From NCBI RefSeq assembly GCF_030010625.1, contig NZ_JASCXN010000015.1, positions 85,074 to 149,073 of the forward strand: a stretch of DNA of 64,000 nt, read 5' to 3'. A model generated the notes under the pieces. That model was not told the origin of the DNA, ran no database searches, and worked only from the letters and a program-made list of their open reading frames with translations. Below, in pieces: positions 62,497 through 64,000 of the stretch (its first letter is position 1; the number at the start of each line of letters is the position of its first letter). The DNA comes from Streptomyces sp. CC208A. GTDB taxonomy: Bacteria; Actinomycetota; Actinomycetes; Streptomycetales; Streptomycetaceae. A program made the translations under genes and the position numbers.

Positions 62497-63942
62497 ATGG
62501 GCGAGATGCAGGCTGTCGTGCCGGGACAGCGCGGAGGAACGGAAGGGGAACGCATCCCGTACGTGCCCGGATTCGCACGGCGCGGCACGACGGAGCACTC
62601 CCCCAGGGCCCGCGGCAAACAGCTGCGGGCCGCCGTCCCCCGCTCCTCCCACGCCGAGCTCACCCTCCCCGCCGGACGGCCCGACGCCGTCCGCGCCGTC
62701 GAGGAGTCCAGCCGCGGCCGCGTCCCCGAACTCACCCCCATCCGCGTCGGCCGCATGGCCGCCAACCCCTTCGCCTTCCTGCGCGGCTCCGCCGGCCTCA
62801 TGGCCCACGACCTCGTCGGCACCCCCGTCACCGGCATCGCCGCCCAGCTCTGCGGCGACGCCCACGCCGCCAACTTCGGCCTCTACGGCGACGCCCGCGG
62901 CCGGCTCGTGATGGACCTCAACGACTTCGACGAGACCGCCGTCGGCCCCTGGGAATGGGACCTCAAACGGCTCGCCACCTCCCTCGTCCTCGCGGGCCGT
63001 GTCGTCGGTGCCGACGAGGAGACCTGCCGGGCCGCAGCCTTCGACACCGTCGGCGCCTACCGGCGCACCATGCGCCTGCTCGCCCGCCTGCCCGCCCTCG
63101 ACGCGTGGAACGCGATACCCGACGAGGAACTCGTCTCCCACACCGACGCCCACGACCTCCTCGGCACCCTGGAACGCGTCTCCGCCAAGGCCCACAACAA
63201 CACCAGCGCCCGGTTCGCCGCCCGCTCCACCGAGACCGTCGCCGACACCGACGGTGGCGGACGCCGCTTCGTCGACGCGCCACCGGTCCTGCGGCGGGTC
63301 CCCGACGCCGAAGCCGCCGCCGTCACCACCGCCCTCGGCGACTACCTGGAGACCGTCTCCGAGGACCGCCACCCGCTCCTCGCCCGGTACGCCGTCCACG
63401 ACGTCGCCTTCCGGGTCGTCGGCACCGGCAGCGTCGGCACCCGCTCCTACGTCGTCCTGCTCCTCGACCACCGCGGCGAACCGCTCGTCCTCCAGGTGAA
63501 GGAAGCCCGGCCGTCCGTGCTCCTGCCGCACCTGCCCGCCGCCGGGTTCGCCGTCCCCGAACCCGGCCACGAGGGCCGCCGTGTCGTCCTCGGCCAGAAG
63601 CGCATGCAGGTCGTCAGCGACATCCTGCTCGGCTGGACCACCGTCGACGGGCGCCCCTTCCAGGTGCGTCAGTTCCGGAACCGCAAGGGCAGCGTCGACC
63701 CCGCCGCGCTCACCGCCGACCAGCTCGACGACTACGGCCGGATGACCGGCGCCCTCCTCGCCCGCGCCCACGCCCACAGCGCCGACCCGCGCCTGATAGC
63801 CGGGTACTGCGGCAAGAACGAGGAGTTCGACGAGGCCGTGGCCGCCTTCGCGGTCACCTACGCCGACCGCACCACCGCGGACCACGCCGACCTGCTCACG
63901 GCCATCCGCACCGGCCGCCTGGCCGCAGAACTGGGCGTCTGA
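62497..63942 (+). CDS. DUF2252 family protein
   Basis: A 481-residue cytoplasmic protein with the DUF2252 sequence pattern: RMAANPFAFLRGSA, QLCGDAHAANFGLYG, DLNDFDETAVGPWEWDLKRL and LQVKEARPSVL. The GDAHxxNFG and DxNDFD parts resemble the catalytic loop and metal motif of aminoglycoside-phosphotransferase-like kinases. ATG has GGGGGAGG 7 bp before it. Function not known. The last 58 bp of the window are G-rich and contain no gene. Confidence 0.9.
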   Translation: MGEMQAVVPGQRGGTEGERIPYVPGFARRGTTEHSPRARGKQLRAAVPRSSHAELTLPAGRPDAVRAVEESSRGRVPELTPIRVGRMAANPFAFLRGSAGLMAHDLVGTPVTGIAAQLCGDAHAANFGLYGDARGRLVMDLNDFDETAVGPWEWDLKRLATSLVLAGRVVGADEETCRAAAFDTVGAYRRTMRLLARLPALDAWNAIPDEELVSHTDAHDLLGTLERVSAKAHNNTSARFAARSTETVADTDGGGRRFVDAPPVLRRVPDAEAAAVTTALGDYLETVSEDRHPLLARYAVHDVAFRVVGTGSVGTRSYVVLLLDHRGEPLVLQVKEARPSVLLPHLPAAGFAVPEPGHEGRRVVLGQKRMQVVSDILLGWTTVDGRPFQVRQFRNRKGSVDPAALTADQLDDYGRMTGALLARAHAHSADPRLIAGYCGKNEEFDEAVAAFAVTYADRTTADHADLLTAIRTGRLAAELGV

Positions 63943-64000
63943 CGCCCGGGCGCCTGGCGCCACACCGCGAAAAACCGGGGGCGGGGGAGGGAGGGGAGGG

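Overview
The window is an origin-proximal piece of a Streptomyces chromosome. The GC-rich coding, many GTG starts, the rpmH-rnpA-yidD-yidC / dnaA / oriC / dnaN / gnd / recF / dciA / gyrB / gyrA order, the DnaA protein with a long Pro-rich domain II, and the crgA - DUF881 - sortase - pknB - pbpA - ftsW - PP2C - FHA block all fit that genus. No IS element, integrase, CRISPR array or rRNA operon was seen.

Layout. 1-1766 (minus): yidC (cut by the window edge), yidD, rnpA, rpmH. 1767-4819: dnaA with its promoter region and the origin oriC, about 20 degenerate DnaA boxes in two groups. 4820-14375 (plus): dnaN, gnd, recF, dciA, gyrB, gyrA and a DUF3566 membrane protein. 14497-21330: tRNA-Ile, DLW-39, two paralogous membrane-anchored extracytoplasmic proteins (one with a vWA domain), a membrane Ser/Thr kinase with an HTH partner, tRNA-Ala and a TerD protein, several closed by strong hairpins.

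21389-35863 (minus) is the most notable part: twelve tightly coupled genes plus a LysW-type amino-group carrier protein (AmCP) at their head. The set is AmCP, LysX-like ligase, a shortened DegT-fold protein, a full DegT/DnrJ aminotransferase, LysY-like reductase, a LysZ-LysK fusion, a split transketolase, two further ATP-grasp ligases, an amidohydrolase, an MFS exporter, an SDR protein and an ABM-domain protein. It matches the logic of AmCP-dependent secondary metabolism known from vazabitide A: glutamate is loaded on the carrier, phosphorylated, reduced, extended by a C2 ketol unit, transaminated and released as a diamino-dihydroxy acid. There is no NRPS, so the ATP-grasp ligases probably make a small peptide-like product. 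Upstream lie an undersized gene for a 49-residue secreted peptide and a divergent LuxR-type regulator, which are plausible control elements.

37585-41781 holds a membrane protein / SigJ-type sigma factor / FAD oxidoreductase operon and two Streptomyces-type hypothetical proteins. 42064-57234 is the conserved growth and division block: cyclophilin, rhomboid, crgA, DUF881, a 53-residue membrane protein, pabA, two class E sortases, then pknB, pbpA, ftsW/rodA, PP2C phosphatase, fhaB and fhaA in the opposite direction. A Mrr-type nuclease gene carrying palindromes sits between the sortases and pknB. A cluster of perfect DnaA boxes lies next to crgA. 57843-63942 has tRNA-Leu, a two-component system with an unusual kinase, a MarR regulator divergent from a membrane protein, and a DUF2252 protein.

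A recurring oddity is short tandem duplication of gene 3' ends together with the stop codon (dnaN, the transketolase C subunit, the response regulator and marR). Coordinates and hairpins were read by eye; family names come from recognised motifs, not from a search.
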